DNA of 50,710 nucleotides. Origin: Bacteroides nordii WAL 11050 = JCM 12987 (GTDB lineage: Bacteria; Bacteroidota; Bacteroidia; Bacteroidales; Bacteroidaceae). The notes below the pieces were generated by a model. It was given only the letters and a program-made list of their open reading frames with translations. It had not been told where the DNA came from and searched no databases. The stretch's first letter is position 1. Each line of letters begins with the position of its first letter. A program made the position numbers and the translations under genes. The stretch is from the NCBI GenBank assembly GCA_000613465.1, contig BAJA01000039.1, positions 1-50,710 of the forward strand, in the 5' to 3' direction. This document shows positions 38,003 to 46,820 of the stretch, piece by piece.

Positions 38003-39049
38003 ATGATAGCAAATTGCCCTTCCGTTTTGTTAATATATACTGGAGGAACTATCGGAATGATAGAAAACCCGGAAACAGGTGCCTTAGAAAACTTCAACTT
38101 TGACCACCTGCTGAAACACGTCCCCGAATTGAAGCGTTTTAATTACCGGATCTCCTCCTATCAATTCGACCCTCCTATTGACTCTTCTGATATGGAACCT
38201 CTTTACTGGGCAAAACTCGTAAAGATCATCAACTATAATTATGACAACTTCGATGGCTTTGTCATTTTGCACGGTACAGACACAATGGCCTATACAGCTT
38301 CGGCTTTGAGTTTCATGCTTGAGAATTTAAGCAAACCAGTCATCCTCACCGGCTCACAGCTTCCTATCGGAACCCTGAGAACAGACGGAAAAGAAAATCT
38401 GATAACCGCTATCGAAATAGCCGCAGCCAAAAATCCGGACGGTACCGCCATAGTACCGGAAGTATGTATCTTCTTCGAAAATCACCTTATGCGGGGCAAC
38501 CGTACTACCAAAATCAACGCCGAAAACTTCAATGCCTTTCGCTCATTCAACTATCCGGCATTGGCACGTGTCGGTATCCATATTAAATATGAACCTAATT
38601 TAATCCGCAAACCAGATTTCTCCAAACCACTGAAACCACATTATCTGTTCGATTCCAATGTGGTGATATTAACTCTTTTCCCCGGCATACAGGAAAGTAT
38701 CGTCACCTCCCTGCTTCACGTGGAGGGATTGAAAGCAGTGGTATTGAAAACTTTCGGTTCGGGAAATGCCCCTCAGAAACCCTGGTTCATCCAACAGCTA
38801 AAAGAGGCTACAGAACGAGGTATTATCATTGTCAACATTACCCAGTGCTCTTCGGGAGCAGTAGAAATGGAACGGTACGAAACCGGAATACAACTATTGC
38901 AAGCAGGTGTGATCAGCGGATATGACAGCACCCCGGAATGTGCAGTAACCAAACTGATGTTCCTGCTTGGACACGGATTGAGTAACAAAGAAATCAGATA
39001 CAAAATGAACTCTTGCCTGGTGGGAGAAATAACGAAGTCAATAGGATAA
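38003..39049 (+). CDS. ansA: Type I L-asparaginase
   Basis: Hydrolyses asparagine to aspartate and ammonia. 348 residues without a signal peptide, so cytoplasmic and type I. The first active-site threonine is in VLLIYTGGTIGMIEN and the second in FVILHGTDTMAYTASALSF; ILTGSQLPIGTLRTDGKENL follows. It has its own promoter and a terminator, so it is independent of trp. It is the degradative counterpart to asnB in this neighbourhood. Confidence 0.94.
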   Translation: MIANCPSVLLIYTGGTIGMIENPETGALENFNFDHLLKHVPELKRFNYRISSYQFDPPIDSSDMEPLYWAKLVKIINYNYDNFDGFVILHGTDTMAYTASALSFMLENLSKPVILTGSQLPIGTLRTDGKENLITAIEIAAAKNPDGTAIVPEVCIFFENHLMRGNRTTKINAENFNAFRSFNYPALARVGIHIKYEPNLIRKPDFSKPLKPHYLFDSNVVILTLFPGIQESIVTSLLHVEGLKAVVLKTFGSGNAPQKPWFIQQLKEATERGIIIVNITQCSSGAVEMERYETGIQLLQAGVISGYDSTPECAVTKLMFLLGHGLSNKEIRYKMNSCLVGEITKSIG

Positions 39050-39064
39050 AATGAAATAGACAAT

Positions 39065-39123
39065 ATATTCCCCAACTCCGAAGTTTTCAAATCAACCGTT
39101 GTGGAGTCCGGGGAATATTTTCA
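39065..39123 (+). terminator. Terminator of ansA
   Basis: ATATTCCCC and ACTCC (39065-39079) pair with GGAGT and GGGGAATAT (39103-39118), followed by a short T-run. Confidence 0.7.
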
Positions 39124-40074
39124 GTATTTAACTAAAAATCGGGTATTGATCCTAAATGATAAATAATGCGAATCAGTAGTTGAAAACCGGACTCAACTTA
39201 ATCGTATATATTTGTTCAAAACAAGGCGATATAAACTACCTTTTATCAGGAAAAAAACTACTATTCTCTCTTTTATAATCTATAACCAAAACTTTTGATT
39301 CTATAACCGGAACTTTTGGTTATAAAACCTAAAGTTTTAATCTTACAACTGAAACTTTTGATTATAGTTTATCTTTAATTGTCCGTAACTTTACTTCCTA
39401 TGAAAAGGTATTAATTTAAGGAAGAAGCAGATTTTATATATAAATGTCTTGAGTGTTGCGGATAAACTATCGGCAATCCCTTTAGTTCATTCTATACAGG
39501 TTTGGACCAAATATCCAACTACCGATTCGCATCAATAATAGATTACAGACGAATATTTTTAGCCTGTTGGGTTTCAATGTATAATCATGAATCTTATTGA
39601 ATAGTAACCAGAGCAGAGAAAACACAGATATTAATAGTGAAAATTCAATAAATATATCTATTGCCAACTAAAAACATAAAAGATTAAGAATTTGTCAACA
39701 AGAAGAATTTGTATAAACTATTTTCTATATACATACCTTGATCCTCCCCCAATACAGACATCTCAATCATCTATTGAAAGAAGAAACAGTCAAAATAAGC
39801 ATCATAACAACAATAATCTGTTACCGTCATCCTTGCTCCTCTGCTTGTAAAGAAAGTCCAATAAGAAACAATGAACAGAATATACAACTTTTCTTATAAT
39901 TCGCTTTTACAGTGCACGAACAAATATAGCATATACCACTGATAAACAAAGAAATAAAAGTTATTGAAAGAACGACTAAAGAAAGTTGCAATATCCGTCC
40001 ATCAATATCTAAAAAGATGTTAATAAGCAAAACTTTATCTCCCCTAACTGGTTGTTATCATACAATAAATAGAT
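39124..40074. other. Gene-poor AT-rich region, possibly with remnants of a membrane-protein gene
   Basis: No convincing gene in about 950 bases. Two short minus-strand frames (39827-40030 and 39482-39667) are hydrophobic (LSLVVLSITFISLFISGICY; FSLLISVFSLLWLLFNKI), but both would need TTG starts and lack ribosome sites. They could be fragments of one decayed membrane-protein gene. The region also contains the 21-bp tandem array at 39281-39364. Confidence 0.4.
39281..39364. repeat. Four tandem 21-bp repeats
   Basis: Exactly four units of 21 bases begin at 39281, 39302, 39323 and 39344, with consensus TATAACCnnAACTTTTGATTA. Unit 2 plus its flank is itself a dyad (TATAACC ... GGTTATA). The 21-base period puts each unit on the same helix face, as in arrays of protein-binding sites. 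Confidence 0.8.
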
Positions 40075-40082
40075 ATCTTTGT
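40075..40082 (+). promoter_or_regulatory. -7 box of the LruC lipoprotein promoter
   Basis: TATCTTTG with TTG at 40053-40055 at -33 spacing; the start codon is 68 bases downstream. Confidence 0.6.
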
Positions 40083-40149
40083 GATAAATAGTAAAGGCAA
40101 TTTGTTGTTATAGCAAATTACAGTAGACAAAATAAGCAATATTTAATGT

Positions 40150-42560
40150 ATGAAAATTAACTTCCGGGAATCACTGGCAGCTACACTTATAGTAAGTGGA
40201 GTTGTTTTTAGTAGCTGTGTAGATAGTGATAAGAACTTCTATGATCCCAATTACCGTGCTCAAAATCCAATGGGTAACATAAGTGCCCCTAATGGCTTTG
40301 ACTGGTTATTATTCTCTTCGATAAACCTTAATGTGAAGGTTAACGACACATTTAACGGACAATATCATTATACGGTAGAGGTGTTCGACAACAATCCTGT
40401 AATATCTCCGGATGCAACCCTCCTGACCAAAGGATTTGCCAAATTGGGTCAGGACTTCACTACCGAATTGCCTGTATCCAATTCGATTCCGATGCTTTAC
40501 ATTCGCCAGATTGCTCCGGATGGATTGGCATCAATTCGTGCGTACAGCACAGAGAACGGGGTTGTTAATTGCGACTTCAGTACTCCGGTGACTACGCAAA
40601 CTACCAGAAGCATGAGTACACGGGCATTCACGACAATGACAACACCAGACAGTGAAGATAAGAGTATATTTCCCGAAGTATCACCCACAAATGAAATATT
40701 CGATCAAAACAACTTTAAAGCCAACGGCAGTTATAAAGTTACTGCAAAGACAACCAAAATAAATATTTGGGCATCAGGAGTTAGTTTGTATGTTACCGAA
40801 AACATAACGCTGAGCGAAGAAACATACCTTGCTGCCAATTGCAAACTATTCATACTGCCCAATGTGACTGTAACAATGCCACAATCAAAGAATAATGGCC
40901 AAATCAACTGCTTGATTTCAGTAGGCAAAGGAGCAACATTAAAGATAGAAAACGATATGCAACTGGATAGTAACTACAAGTTGTATAACCAGGGTACTCT
41001 CACCGCCCGTAATGTCACTTATACCAACAGTTCTTTCATCTATAATGGAGAAAAGGGTATTATAAATATCTCCGGTAAACTGACCGGCACGAACGGAAAC
41101 TCTAATATGCTGAATGAAGGAGAAGTGACTGCCACCGATATAACTGTCACAGGTGATAGTCATATAAAGAATATCAATAAAGTAACCGTAGCCCAACTGA
41201 CCAGCCTCAACTGTACAAACGGTTCATGGGAGAATGAAGGTGAATGGACTACCACAAACATGCACATAGAAGCTGGAATGATTATAGCCTCAACAAATGC
41301 AAACTAATCGTCAATCAACTATTAGACCTGCACGAAGCTAAAATCATAAATGACGCCGGTGCATTTATTAAGACCAGCAGGCTGTATATGGACAACACAT
41401 TAATAGAGATGGGTGCCAAGGCTATGTTTACAGTAGAAGAGCAAGCCGAATTCCGATATCATACAAAAAACAGAGGGTTCAAGGGTACAGGCAACGAGAA
41501 AGCACTTCTCAAAATGAAAAAAGCAGTTGCTACGAATCCCGACAACAATGACATGATTCATTATTCCGGAAATTTACAGATTGTCTGTGATGATCATCCG
41601 GATTCTAAAAGAGATCAATGGGGGAATATTCGCTGGACAATGACAGGTGGTGCCGAATGGGCAAGTGAATCTACCAATCCTGTAGAAATCGCCAAAACAG
41701 AATGTAGTGAAGGCTCTGTTACCAATCCGCTTCCTCCAACTGAACCGGAATTCCCGACTATCATAGAAACAGCCAATAAATACACACTGCTGTTTGAAGA
41801 CCAATGGCCTCTCTACGGCGACTATGATATGAATGACATTGTAATACAGCTCAAAGGTTTGAAGTATGAACTTGACAGTAAAAACAAAACGAACAAAGTA
41901 ACATTCACTGTTACCCTTCGTGCCGTAGGAGCAACCAAAGCTATCGCCGCCGCTGTAATGTTAGACAAAGTACCGGCAAGCAGTATAAACAGCATTGCAT
42001 ACAAAGCCCATAAACCCACCACATTCAATCTTCAAAACAGTGGAGTTGAAGCAGGTCAGAGCCAGGCTGTGATACCTCTCTTTGACGATGCACACAAATT
42101 AATGGGAAAGAATACAAGAGAGTTCATCAATACCCAGTCTGGCAGTGACAATAATGTAAGCAACAGTGATCTTCCCGAAATAGAAATCACTGTAAACCTG
42201 ACCAATAGCATAGAAGAAAGTGCCTTCAACATCAACAATATGAATTTCTTCATCATCACCGACAGAGCCCAGCAGAGAAAAGAAATCCATATGCCGGGAC
42301 GTCAGCCAAGCGATTTGGCCAATACCCAACTGTTCGGAGGAAATGATGACGGCTCAACGGGTACGAAGTATTACATAAGCAAAGAGAATCTTGCCTGGGG
42401 TATCATCATACCACAGTCGTTTAAATGGCCTTTGGAGTATCGCAATATTAAAGATGTATACAAGGAGTTTGAAAGTTGGGTAACCAGTGGTGGTACAGAG
42501 AACCCCAAATGGTATACTACCTTCGACAACAACGGCACTTTCCAGAACAATAAAAATTAA
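40150..42560 (+). CDS. LruC-domain lipoprotein (one apparent 1-base deletion)
   Basis: An exported protein of about 803 residues. The N-terminus SLAATLIVSGVVFSSC ends in a lipobox-like Ser-Ser-Cys, so it is probably a surface or outer-membrane lipoprotein. The middle (residues about 190-380) has beta-helix-like spaced repeats of Asn, Gly and Thr. The C-terminal part has the LruC domain, beginning YTLLFEDQWPLYGDYDMNDIVIQL, named for a leptospiral lipoprotein family. Frame is lost near 41302 (one base missing before KLIVNQLLDLHEAK), and restoring it gives 804 codons. Function unknown; a cell-surface adhesion or matrix role would be a guess. It ends at a clear terminator. Confidence 0.8.
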
Positions 42561-42570
42561 AAATAAAGTA

Positions 42571-42604
42571 AAAGCCGGAGAATAAGAAAATCCGGCTTTT
42601 ATTT
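42571..42604 (+). terminator. Terminator of the LruC lipoprotein gene
   Basis: AAAGCCGGA (42571-42579) pairs with TCCGGCTTT (42591-42599) and is followed by TATTTT. Confidence 0.8.
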
Positions 42605-42679
42605 TGTCCGGGAAACAGACTTTATTTGAAAACAGAAAATAACTTTATCGTAAAAGAACACAGTTATAAAAATATTATA

Positions 42680-42687
42680 TATATTTG
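42680..42687 (+). promoter_or_regulatory. -7 box of the polysaccharide cluster promoter
   Basis: TATATTTG, 73 bases before the response-regulator ATG. Its last three bases (TTG) could be mistaken for a start codon of a longer frame. Confidence 0.6.
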
Positions 42688-42759
42688 CACGGCTTGAGAC
42701 AAGAAAGACATCAATCACGTATCAACAAAGCAAGCAAAGTAAAAAGTTTTATTATAGAC

Positions 42760-43125
42760 ATGAGAAAAAAAATATTGCTCATTGATGACAAGGCATCCAT
42801 CGCAAAAGTAGTTTCCATCTATTTGGTAAAAGATTACGATTTCACCTATCATGAAAATCCTATTAAAGCCATTGAGTGGCTGAATGAAGGGAACGTTCCG
42901 GATCTTATTATCTCGGACATCCGTATGCCGGAAATGATGGGAGATGAATTCTTACTTTACATGAAACGAAATGAGTTATTCAAATCCATACCTATTATCA
43001 TGCTTTCAAGCGAAGAAAGCACAACAGAAAGAATCAGGCTTCTGGAAGAGGGAGCAGCCGATTACATCCTAAAACCATTCAATCCTCTCGAACTTAAAGT
43101 CCGTATTAAAAAAATTATAGACTAA
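42760..43125 (+). CDS. Stand-alone response-regulator receiver protein
   Basis: 121 residues consisting of one CheY-like receiver domain and no output domain. It starts MRKKILLIDDKASIAKVV with the acidic pair D9-D10, phosphoacceptor D53 in LIISDIRMPEMMGDEF, S83 in IIMLSSEES and K105 in ILKPF, so it should be phosphorylatable. An upstream in-frame TTG at 42685 lies inside the promoter and is rejected as start. No histidine kinase is adjacent. It is 8 bases before a sugar transferase whose N-terminus looks like a degenerate receiver, so it may control polysaccharide assembly by protein contact; this is inference. Confidence 0.88.
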   Translation: MRKKILLIDDKASIAKVVSIYLVKDYDFTYHENPIKAIEWLNEGNVPDLIISDIRMPEMMGDEFLLYMKRNELFKSIPIIMLSSEESTTERIRLLEEGAADYILKPFNPLELKVRIKKIID

Positions 43126-43133
43126 GTCTTTCT

Positions 43134-44291
43134 ATGCTACATCTTATCTATATCGGAAGGTACGAAAAAACGATTAAACGCTTTTCCAAACTCCCCAAAG
43201 AGGAGTTTTACAATGTAGCTACATGTGATAAGGCTATCAAAATAATAGATAAGATACGGGAGAAGTTTGATATAATCATATTATACGAACAGACTAATAC
43301 ACAGACAGATATCAAAGATATTGAGTCTTTGCGGAAAAAGTATCCCGGTATCTATATGGTATTAGTGATGGATTCACTTACACAACAAGAAAGTCTGCAA
43401 TATCTGAAAGCCGGTATCAACAACACCATACCATTTGAAAGCCCCCAGGAGGCAATAGACAGCCTGATAAGCTTTCAGAAACGCAGAAAGCAACAAAAGA
43501 TAAAAGACCTACAAAAAAGAGGAGAGAATATACAAACATTCAGGCTTCCTCTCTGGAAAAGATGTTTTGATATACTTTTTTCGGGTACTGCACTATTAGG
43601 CTTGTCTCCCCTACTCATTATTACTGCGATAGCTATCCGCCTGGAGAGCAAAGGAGCCATTATCTATAAATCAAAACGTGTAGGAAGTAATTATCAGATA
43701 TTTGATTTTCTGAAATTTCGTTCCATGTATACGAATGCCGACAAGCATCTGAAAGACTTCAACTCCCTGAATCAATATCAAACCGAAGAAGAGACAACCG
43801 AAGATATCATCTGGGGAGAAATGCCCGAGCTTAGTGAAAATGAAGACGGGATAGTACTAATCTCTGATGATTTTGTCATTTCAGAAGAAGCGTATATCAA
43901 CAAAAGAAGCCACGAACAGGAGAATGCATTTGTCAAACTCGAAAACGATCCACGCATCACGCGGGTAGGACGTTTCATTCGTAAATACAGCATTGACGAA
44001 TTGCCTCAACTTATCAATATATTGAAAGGAGACATGTCAATAGTAGGTAACCGCCCCTTGCCACTGTACGAAGCTGAGTTATTGACCAGCGACGAATACA
44101 TCGACCGCTTTATGGCTCCGGCGGGACTGACAGGACTTTGGCAGGTAGAAAAGCGTGGAGATTCAGGAAAGATGTCGGCAGATGAGCGTAAACAGTTGGA
44201 TATAAAATATGCCAAAACATTCTCTTTTTGGATAGACATGAGAATTATCCTGAAAACTGTTACTGCATTTATACAAAAAGAAAACGTATAA
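43134..44291 (+). CDS. Receiver-like domain fused to an undecaprenyl-phosphate sugar transferase
   Basis: 385 residues. Residues about 1-118 look like a receiver fold without the acidic pocket (MLHLIYIGRY, FDIIILYEQ, GIYMVLVMDSLTQQESLQYLKAGI). From about 138 it is a bacterial sugar transferase that loads the first sugar phosphate on the lipid carrier: a membrane hairpin (CFDILFSGTALLGLSPLLIITAIAI), IIYKSKRVGSNYQIFDFLKFRSMYT, and after an acidic insert (about residues 208-258) the conserved DPRITRVGRFIRKYSIDELPQ, GDMSIVGNRPLP and APAGLTGLWQV. It starts a polysaccharide repeat unit. The pairing with a free receiver protein is unusual. Confidence 0.87.
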   Translation: MLHLIYIGRYEKTIKRFSKLPKEEFYNVATCDKAIKIIDKIREKFDIIILYEQTNTQTDIKDIESLRKKYPGIYMVLVMDSLTQQESLQYLKAGINNTIPFESPQEAIDSLISFQKRRKQQKIKDLQKRGENIQTFRLPLWKRCFDILFSGTALLGLSPLLIITAIAIRLESKGAIIYKSKRVGSNYQIFDFLKFRSMYTNADKHLKDFNSLNQYQTEEETTEDIIWGEMPELSENEDGIVLISDDFVISEEAYINKRSHEQENAFVKLENDPRITRVGRFIRKYSIDELPQLINILKGDMSIVGNRPLPLYEAELLTSDEYIDRFMAPAGLTGLWQVEKRGDSGKMSADERKQLDIKYAKTFSFWIDMRIILKTVTAFIQKENV

Positions 44292-44305
44292 TATATACAG
44301 CTTAT

Positions 44306-45199
44306 ATGGCAGACACTCTTTTCTATACTGCAGACAGCATATTCTTTCTCTGCATTGCGATAGCCGGCATCTATCTATTTGTTTTTGCTTTGGCAGCATT
44401 ATTCAGAAGATCAGAGAAATATCCGGCTACCGGGAATATGCATCGTTTTATACTTCTGGTTCCTCCGGGAACAGAAATCTGTAAACAAAAGTATCCGGAA
44501 GAGTTATATACCCTGCTCACTTACGAAAATCTGTATCAGAGTATAAAAGAACTGGATGAGTCGCTATACGACATAGCTATCATTCTGGGAGAAACAACCA
44601 ATGTATCTCCGTGCCTGCTAAAAGAAATCAATAACGCATACGGATCGGGGACAATGGCTATGCAACTACACCATATCATTGAATGCCGTCCTACCCGAAA
44701 GATTCGCAGGAAAGCAATCCATGAAGAAATCCGAAATTCAATATTCAGACAAGGGCATGCCCAGACAGGACTTTCTTCGGCACTCGAAAAAACGGATATT
44801 GCCATAGACTTCAAATGGCTGAAACAAAACCTGAGAAGTCCGAAAAGCAATCTGGAAAGCAGATTATTACAGCAGAACATCTATATAGAATATATGGACC
44901 ACATCCATATATATAGTAATACTCCTCGTCCCCGCCCCTATTCTATGTCAAAGCGAAAAGCCGTCTCAAAGCTTCCTGCAGTACTAATGGAAGGCAACTG
45001 GGATTATGCAGACAAATTATTCCGGCAGCTTTTGCCCTCATGGAGAATCCTACTTCTCGTCAGCAGTATCTGGTGCATCATAGCCACCTGCTATGACTGG
45101 AGAGCTTCTTTGAGTTGGTGGTTCCTGTTGTTCGTCCTGTTATTTACTCTCTGTCTGGCTATCCCCGATTATCTGGTAGAGAAGAAAAAAAAGAAGTAA
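44306..45199 (+). CDS. Membrane protein resembling a family 2 glycosyltransferase, probably inactive
   Basis: 297 residues from ATG at 44306 (MADTLFYTADSIFFLCIAIA). One N-terminal membrane segment, a cytoplasmic middle and two C-terminal segments (SWRILLLVSSIWCIIATCY, WWFLLFVLLFTLCLAI) match the layout of processive GT2 enzymes. The middle has only a faint GT2 likeness: where an acidic DxD-type site is expected it reads IILGETTNVSPCLL, and there is no obvious catalytic QxxRW. It could be a scaffold or a diverged transferase. It lies 14 bases after the sugar transferase and 23 before the acyltransferase. Confidence 0.6.
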   Translation: MADTLFYTADSIFFLCIAIAGIYLFVFALAALFRRSEKYPATGNMHRFILLVPPGTEICKQKYPEELYTLLTYENLYQSIKELDESLYDIAIILGETTNVSPCLLKEINNAYGSGTMAMQLHHIIECRPTRKIRRKAIHEEIRNSIFRQGHAQTGLSSALEKTDIAIDFKWLKQNLRSPKSNLESRLLQQNIYIEYMDHIHIYSNTPRPRPYSMSKRKAVSKLPAVLMEGNWDYADKLFRQLLPSWRILLLVSSIWCIIATCYDWRASLSWWFLLFVLLFTLCLAIPDYLVEKKKKK

Positions 45200-45222
45200 C
45201 CTCCCAAACCCAACAAATATAT

Positions 45223-45848
45223 ATGGACATCAGAAAGCTAAAACATAACATTAAACAACACTCGGGCTTAAAACAGGCCGTACACAGATTTATTATGCAT
45301 CCGGTAAAAACACGCCCCAACTGGTGGATACGTCTGTTTTATTTTGTATACCTGAAACGGGGGAAAGGTTCGGTTATTTATCGTAGCGTACGCAAAGATC
45401 TTCCGCCGTTCCGTAGCTTTTCACTCGGCAAATACTCAGTTGTGGAAGATTTCTCGTGTCTCAACAATGCCGTAGGAGATTTGATTATCGGAGATTATAC
45501 CCGCGTGGGATTAGGAAATACGATCATAGGTCCTGTACAGATAGGCAATCATGTAAACCTGGCACAAAATGTGACTGTAACCGGATTAAACCACAATTAC
45601 GCAGATGCCGAAAAGCTGATTGATGAACAAGGAGTAAGTACTGCCCCTGTGACAATAGAAGATGACGTGTGGTAGGTGCCAATGCAGTCATTCTACCCGG
45701 AGTGACACTTGGAAAACATTGTGTTGTAGCTGCCGGGAGCGTTGTAAGCCGTTCTGTTCCGGCTTATACAATATGTACCGGAAGTCCTGCACGTATCATC
45801 AAACGCTATGATCCGGTAAGCAAAGAATGGAAAAAAGAACTCAAGTAA
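45223..45848 (+). CDS. Hexapeptide-repeat acyltransferase (one apparent 1-base deletion)
   Basis: A left-handed beta-helix O-acetyltransferase of the WbbJ/CysE-like superfamily, likely to acetylate a sugar of the polysaccharide made by this cluster. Start MDIRKLKHNIKQHSGL at 45223. Hexapeptide turns run from LIIGDYTRVGLGNTIIGPV through QIGNHVNLAQNVTVTG, with the active-site histidine in TGLNHNY. Frame is lost near 45673 (one A missing in DDVWIGANAVILPGV). Restored, it is 208 residues ending GSPARIIKRYDPVSKEW. Last gene of the cluster. Confidence 0.85.
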
Positions 45849-45916
45849 CTATATATAGTGAGAAATACTACGTAATATACCTTATTTAAGGGATTGTGGC
45901 TATGGGGTAAACACTC

Positions 45917-45924
45917 TATCTTTG
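45917..45924 (+). promoter_or_regulatory. -7 box of a candidate small-RNA promoter
   Basis: TATCTTTG with TTG at 45894-45896 at the -33 spacing and no protein-coding frame downstream before a terminator about 100 bases on. Confidence 0.55.
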
Positions 45925-45930
45925 CAGTAT

Positions 45931-46029
45931 CAGAATTTAATTAATTAGTCATAATTTTATTACGTAGCCACATTTAAGTAAAATGAAACAGTGTCCTGTC
46001 GAAGTGATTTCGCCAGGATTTTGTTTTTT
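45931..46029 (+). ncRNA. Candidate small RNA of about 100 nt
   Basis: A free-standing promoter (45917-45924) followed about 100 bases later by an intrinsic terminator: TCCTG-T-CGAA (45994-46003) pairs with TTCG-C-CAGGA (46009-46018) around a 5-base loop, then TTTTGTTTTTT. No credible coding frame lies between. I do not recognise the family. An alternative is a leader whose gene has been lost. Confidence 0.5.
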
Positions 46030-46034
46030 ATATA

Positions 46035-46066
46035 CAAAAAATCCCCGAACAAAACAGTGTCCGGGG
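46035..46066 (-). terminator. Terminator of the minus-strand YtxH-like gene
   Basis: CCCCG (46043-46047) pairs with CGGGG (46062-46066), with further ACA/TGT pairing. Read on the minus strand it is followed by a run of T (46035-46041). Confidence 0.7.
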
Positions 46067-46091
46067 AGAGCATATATATAAAAAGGTAGGT

Positions 46092-46361
46092 TTATTGGCC
46101 TACCTCACTTAGTTTTTCCTTTACCTCATTGGCCTTATCCGCTACTTTACCTGCAACTTTAGCACCTGTTTTCACAGCTTTTACTTTTGCATCTTCCATT
46201 GCAGCTTCGGCATCTGCCTCAATTTCATGAAGGGCATTAAACACATCATTTTTCAGTTTCTTAGCTTTCGCTGTGCGCGAAAAGTGATAAACCAGCGCAC
46301 CAATGGCAGAACCTAATCCAAGACCTACCAGAAATTTAGTATTTCCACATTCCATAATCAA
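46092..46361 (-). CDS. YtxH-like small envelope protein
   Basis: 89 residues: a short hydrophobic N-terminal segment (FLVGLGLGSAIGALVYHFS) followed by a long charged amphipathic helix rich in Ala, Lys and Glu (EIEADAEAAMEDAKVKAVKTGAKVAGKVADKANEVKEKL). This matches the YtxH/general-stress type of small membrane-anchored protein. A minus-strand -7 box (TACCTTTG, 46397-46404) lies just upstream, inside the end of the preceding gene, and a terminator follows. Precise function unknown. Confidence 0.7.
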   Translation of the reverse strand: MIMECGNTKFLVGLGLGSAIGALVYHFSRTAKAKKLKNDVFNALHEIEADAEAAMEDAKVKAVKTGAKVAGKVADKANEVKEKLSEVGQ

Positions 46362-46406
46362 ATAATTTTATGTTAGTTAATAAAATAAATACATTACAAA
46401 GGTAAC

Positions 46407-46654
46407 TTACTGTCGCGAATGACTAAACAAAGATGCAATCCACAGAAACAGAACAGCACCTACAACAGAAGTTATCAAACTACCGATAATACCAGTTGCC
46501 GCCAATCCAAGTAAAGCAAAGACCCAGCCCCGAGTACACCGCCAATAATTCCTAAAACAAGATTGACCAGCAGTCCAAAGCCACCTCCTCTTGTTATTTT
46601 ACCAGCCACATAGCCGGCAATAATTCCTATCAGAATATACCAGATAAAATTCAT
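46407..46654 (-). CDS. GlsB/YeaQ/YmgE-family membrane protein (one apparent 1-base deletion)
   Basis: On the minus strand from ATG at 46654: MNFIWYILIGIIAGYVAGKI, then a Gly-rich linker (TRGGGFG), then LLVNLVLGIIGGVLG. A G-run on the coding strand (46528-46531 on the plus strand) is one base short. Adding it continues with WVFALLGLAATGIIGSLITS and VVGAVLFLWIASLFSHSRQ, for 82 residues in total. Three hydrophobic segments with Gly-rich turns are typical of this stress-associated family. It is hidden from simple gene finding by the deletion. It lies just upstream of the YtxH-like gene on the same strand. Confidence 0.75.
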
Positions 46655-46756
46655 AATATTCTCTTTTTGTATTGTTTATACAAGGAACGTATCTCCTCTG
46701 TAAAAAGTTCGCAAACAGAAGAGGGAATTAACGAGAATTTAGGAAAGGCATGATTA

Positions 46757-46794
46757 TGAAAAAGGCAGTATAGAAATAAACTCCTATACTGCCT
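46757..46794 (-). terminator. Terminator of the ABC-F gene
   Basis: AGGCAGTATAG (46763-46773) and CTATACTGCCT (46784-46794) form a perfect 11-bp stem. On the minus strand a T-run follows. Confidence 0.8.
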
Positions 46795-46820
46795 GCGTCT
46801 AATATAAAAAGGATCTTTTT

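Noticed and set aside
39482..40030. Two short minus-strand hydrophobic frames as genes
   Set aside because: TTG starts, no ribosome sites and AT-rich sequence; kept only as possible remnants in the intergenic description.
42685..42759. Longer start (TTG) for the receiver protein
   Set aside because: The TTG is part of the TATATTTG promoter box; the receiver domain begins normally at ATG 42760.
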